From NCBI GenBank assembly GCA_022361095.1, contig JAKSBO010001163.1, forward strand, positions 1 through 5,523: 5,523 nucleotides of DNA, written 5' to 3'. This document shows, in pieces, positions 5,052 to 5,523 of this stretch. A program made the position numbers and the translations under genes. The notes under the pieces were generated by a model. That model had not been told where the DNA came from. It did no database searches and saw only the letters and a list, made by a program, of their open reading frames with translations. Each line of letters begins with the position of its first letter. The first letter of the stretch is position 1. This DNA is from Desulfobacterales bacterium. GTDB lineage: Bacteria; Desulfobacterota; Desulfobacteria; Desulfobacterales; Desulfobacteraceae.

Positions 5052-5523
5052 CTATTTTTCCCAGAAACGCATGGTACCGTTTTCCATAAAGTTGGTGTGC
5101 ATCTTATAGCACTCATCCAACAACTGGGGCTCATGGTGTCCGCCAGTTGCCTTGATGGCGCGATCAACGTAATCATGCATATAATCTCTGTAAGCAGGAT
5201 GTGCACACTTATCAATGACAACCCGGGCCCGGTCAATGGGTGCCAGGCCGCGCAGATCAGCCAGGCCCTGGTCGGTAACCAAAACATCAATATCATGCTC
5301 AGTGTGATCCACGTGGGGAACCTTGGGTACAACACCGGTGATGCCGAATTCATCAACCTTGGTGGCACGGCAGGCAGGGCAGTGCATGATGGAGATGTAA
5401 GCGTTACGTATAAAGTCGCCCGAACCGCCGATACCGTTCAACATACGGGTACCGCTTGCGTGTGTGGAGTTGGCATGTGCATATATATCAAATTCAAGGG
5501 GTGTATTCATGCCGATAACGCCC
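5052..5523 (-). CDS. Acetyl-CoA hydrolase/transferase family protein, C-terminal 157 residues; probably succinyl-CoA:acetate CoA-transferase
   Basis: Family members move CoA between acetate, succinate and other acids, or hydrolyse acetyl-CoA, in the cytoplasm. In Desulfobacter-type sulfate reducers, succinyl-CoA:acetate CoA-transferase activates acetate for the oxidative TCA cycle. The fragment is open at the right edge. It reads GVIGMNTPLEFDIYAHANST, then NGIGGSGDFIRNAYIS, PHVDHTEHDIDVLVTDQG, LADLRGLAPIDRARVVIDKC and AHPAYRDYM. These blocks closely resemble the C-terminal half of the AarC/Cat1-type branch as I recall it, hence the specific call. The catalytic glutamate and N-terminal domain lie outside the window. 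The M at 5510 is internal, because the frame continues through GVIG to the window edge. The protein ends FWEK with a TAG stop at 5054-5052. Transcription ends at the shared terminator 4990-5020. Family is firm; the substrate pair is inference. Confidence 0.88.
   Translation of the reverse strand, partial: GVIGMNTPLEFDIYAHANSTHASGTRMLNGIGGSGDFIRNAYISIMHCPACRATKVDEFGITGVVPKVPHVDHTEHDIDVLVTDQGLADLRGLAPIDRARVVIDKCAHPAYRDYMHDYVDRAIKATGGHHEPQLLDECYKMHTNFMENGTMRFWEK

Noticed and set aside
5058..5510. Small separate gene starting at the ATG at 5510 on the minus strand
   Set aside because: The frame stays open through GVIG to the window edge, and the sequence matches the interior and C-terminus of a CoA-transferase; this ATG is an internal methionine.

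Overview
The window looks like chromosomal DNA of an anaerobic, sulfate-reducing deltaproteobacterium (Desulfobacterota), most likely a complete-oxidising Desulfobacter/Desulfobacterium-type organism. Three things point there: a periplasmic cytochrome built from two class III (cytochrome c3-like) tetraheme units, a FAD-dependent CoA-disulfide/persulfide-type reductase fused to a rhodanese domain, and a succinyl-CoA:acetate CoA-transferase-like enzyme. The last is the kind of enzyme that activates acetate in the oxidative TCA cycle of Desulfobacter. The taxonomic placement is inferred from gene content, not measured.

Layout. Positions 1-2976 hold four genes, all on the minus strand. In transcription order they are a DUF309-family protein (2976-2449), a PuuD-like class I glutamine amidotransferase/peptidase C26 (2321-1599), the octaheme cytochrome (1327-473), and the 5' part of thymidylate kinase tmk (from 379, running off the left edge). 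The gaps between them are 127, 271 and about 90 bases and contain hairpins that look like terminators, so these are probably mostly separate transcription units. At 2977-3239 transcription diverges: DUF309 goes left and the FAD/rhodanese reductase (3240-4961) goes right. The reductase converges on the 3' end of the CoA-transferase gene (minus strand, 5052 to beyond the right edge), with a strong symmetric terminator (4990-5020) between them.

Function. The genes do not form one obvious pathway. The cytochrome would carry electrons in the periplasm, the reductase would act on cytoplasmic sulfane sulfur or CoA disulfide/persulfide, and the CoA-transferase would handle acetyl-CoA, acetate and succinyl-CoA; all three suit sulfate-reducer energy metabolism. 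tmk and the amidotransferase are housekeeping or general nitrogen metabolism. I see no mobile element, CRISPR array, tRNA or rRNA, and no clear new multi-gene system. The points most worth a second look are the tandem-duplicated octaheme cytochrome, the reductase with an altered N-terminal nucleotide-binding loop and an intact rhodanese loop, a possible leaderless start for the DUF309 gene, and the terminator-like hairpin squeezed between the cytochrome gene and the tmk ribosome binding site.
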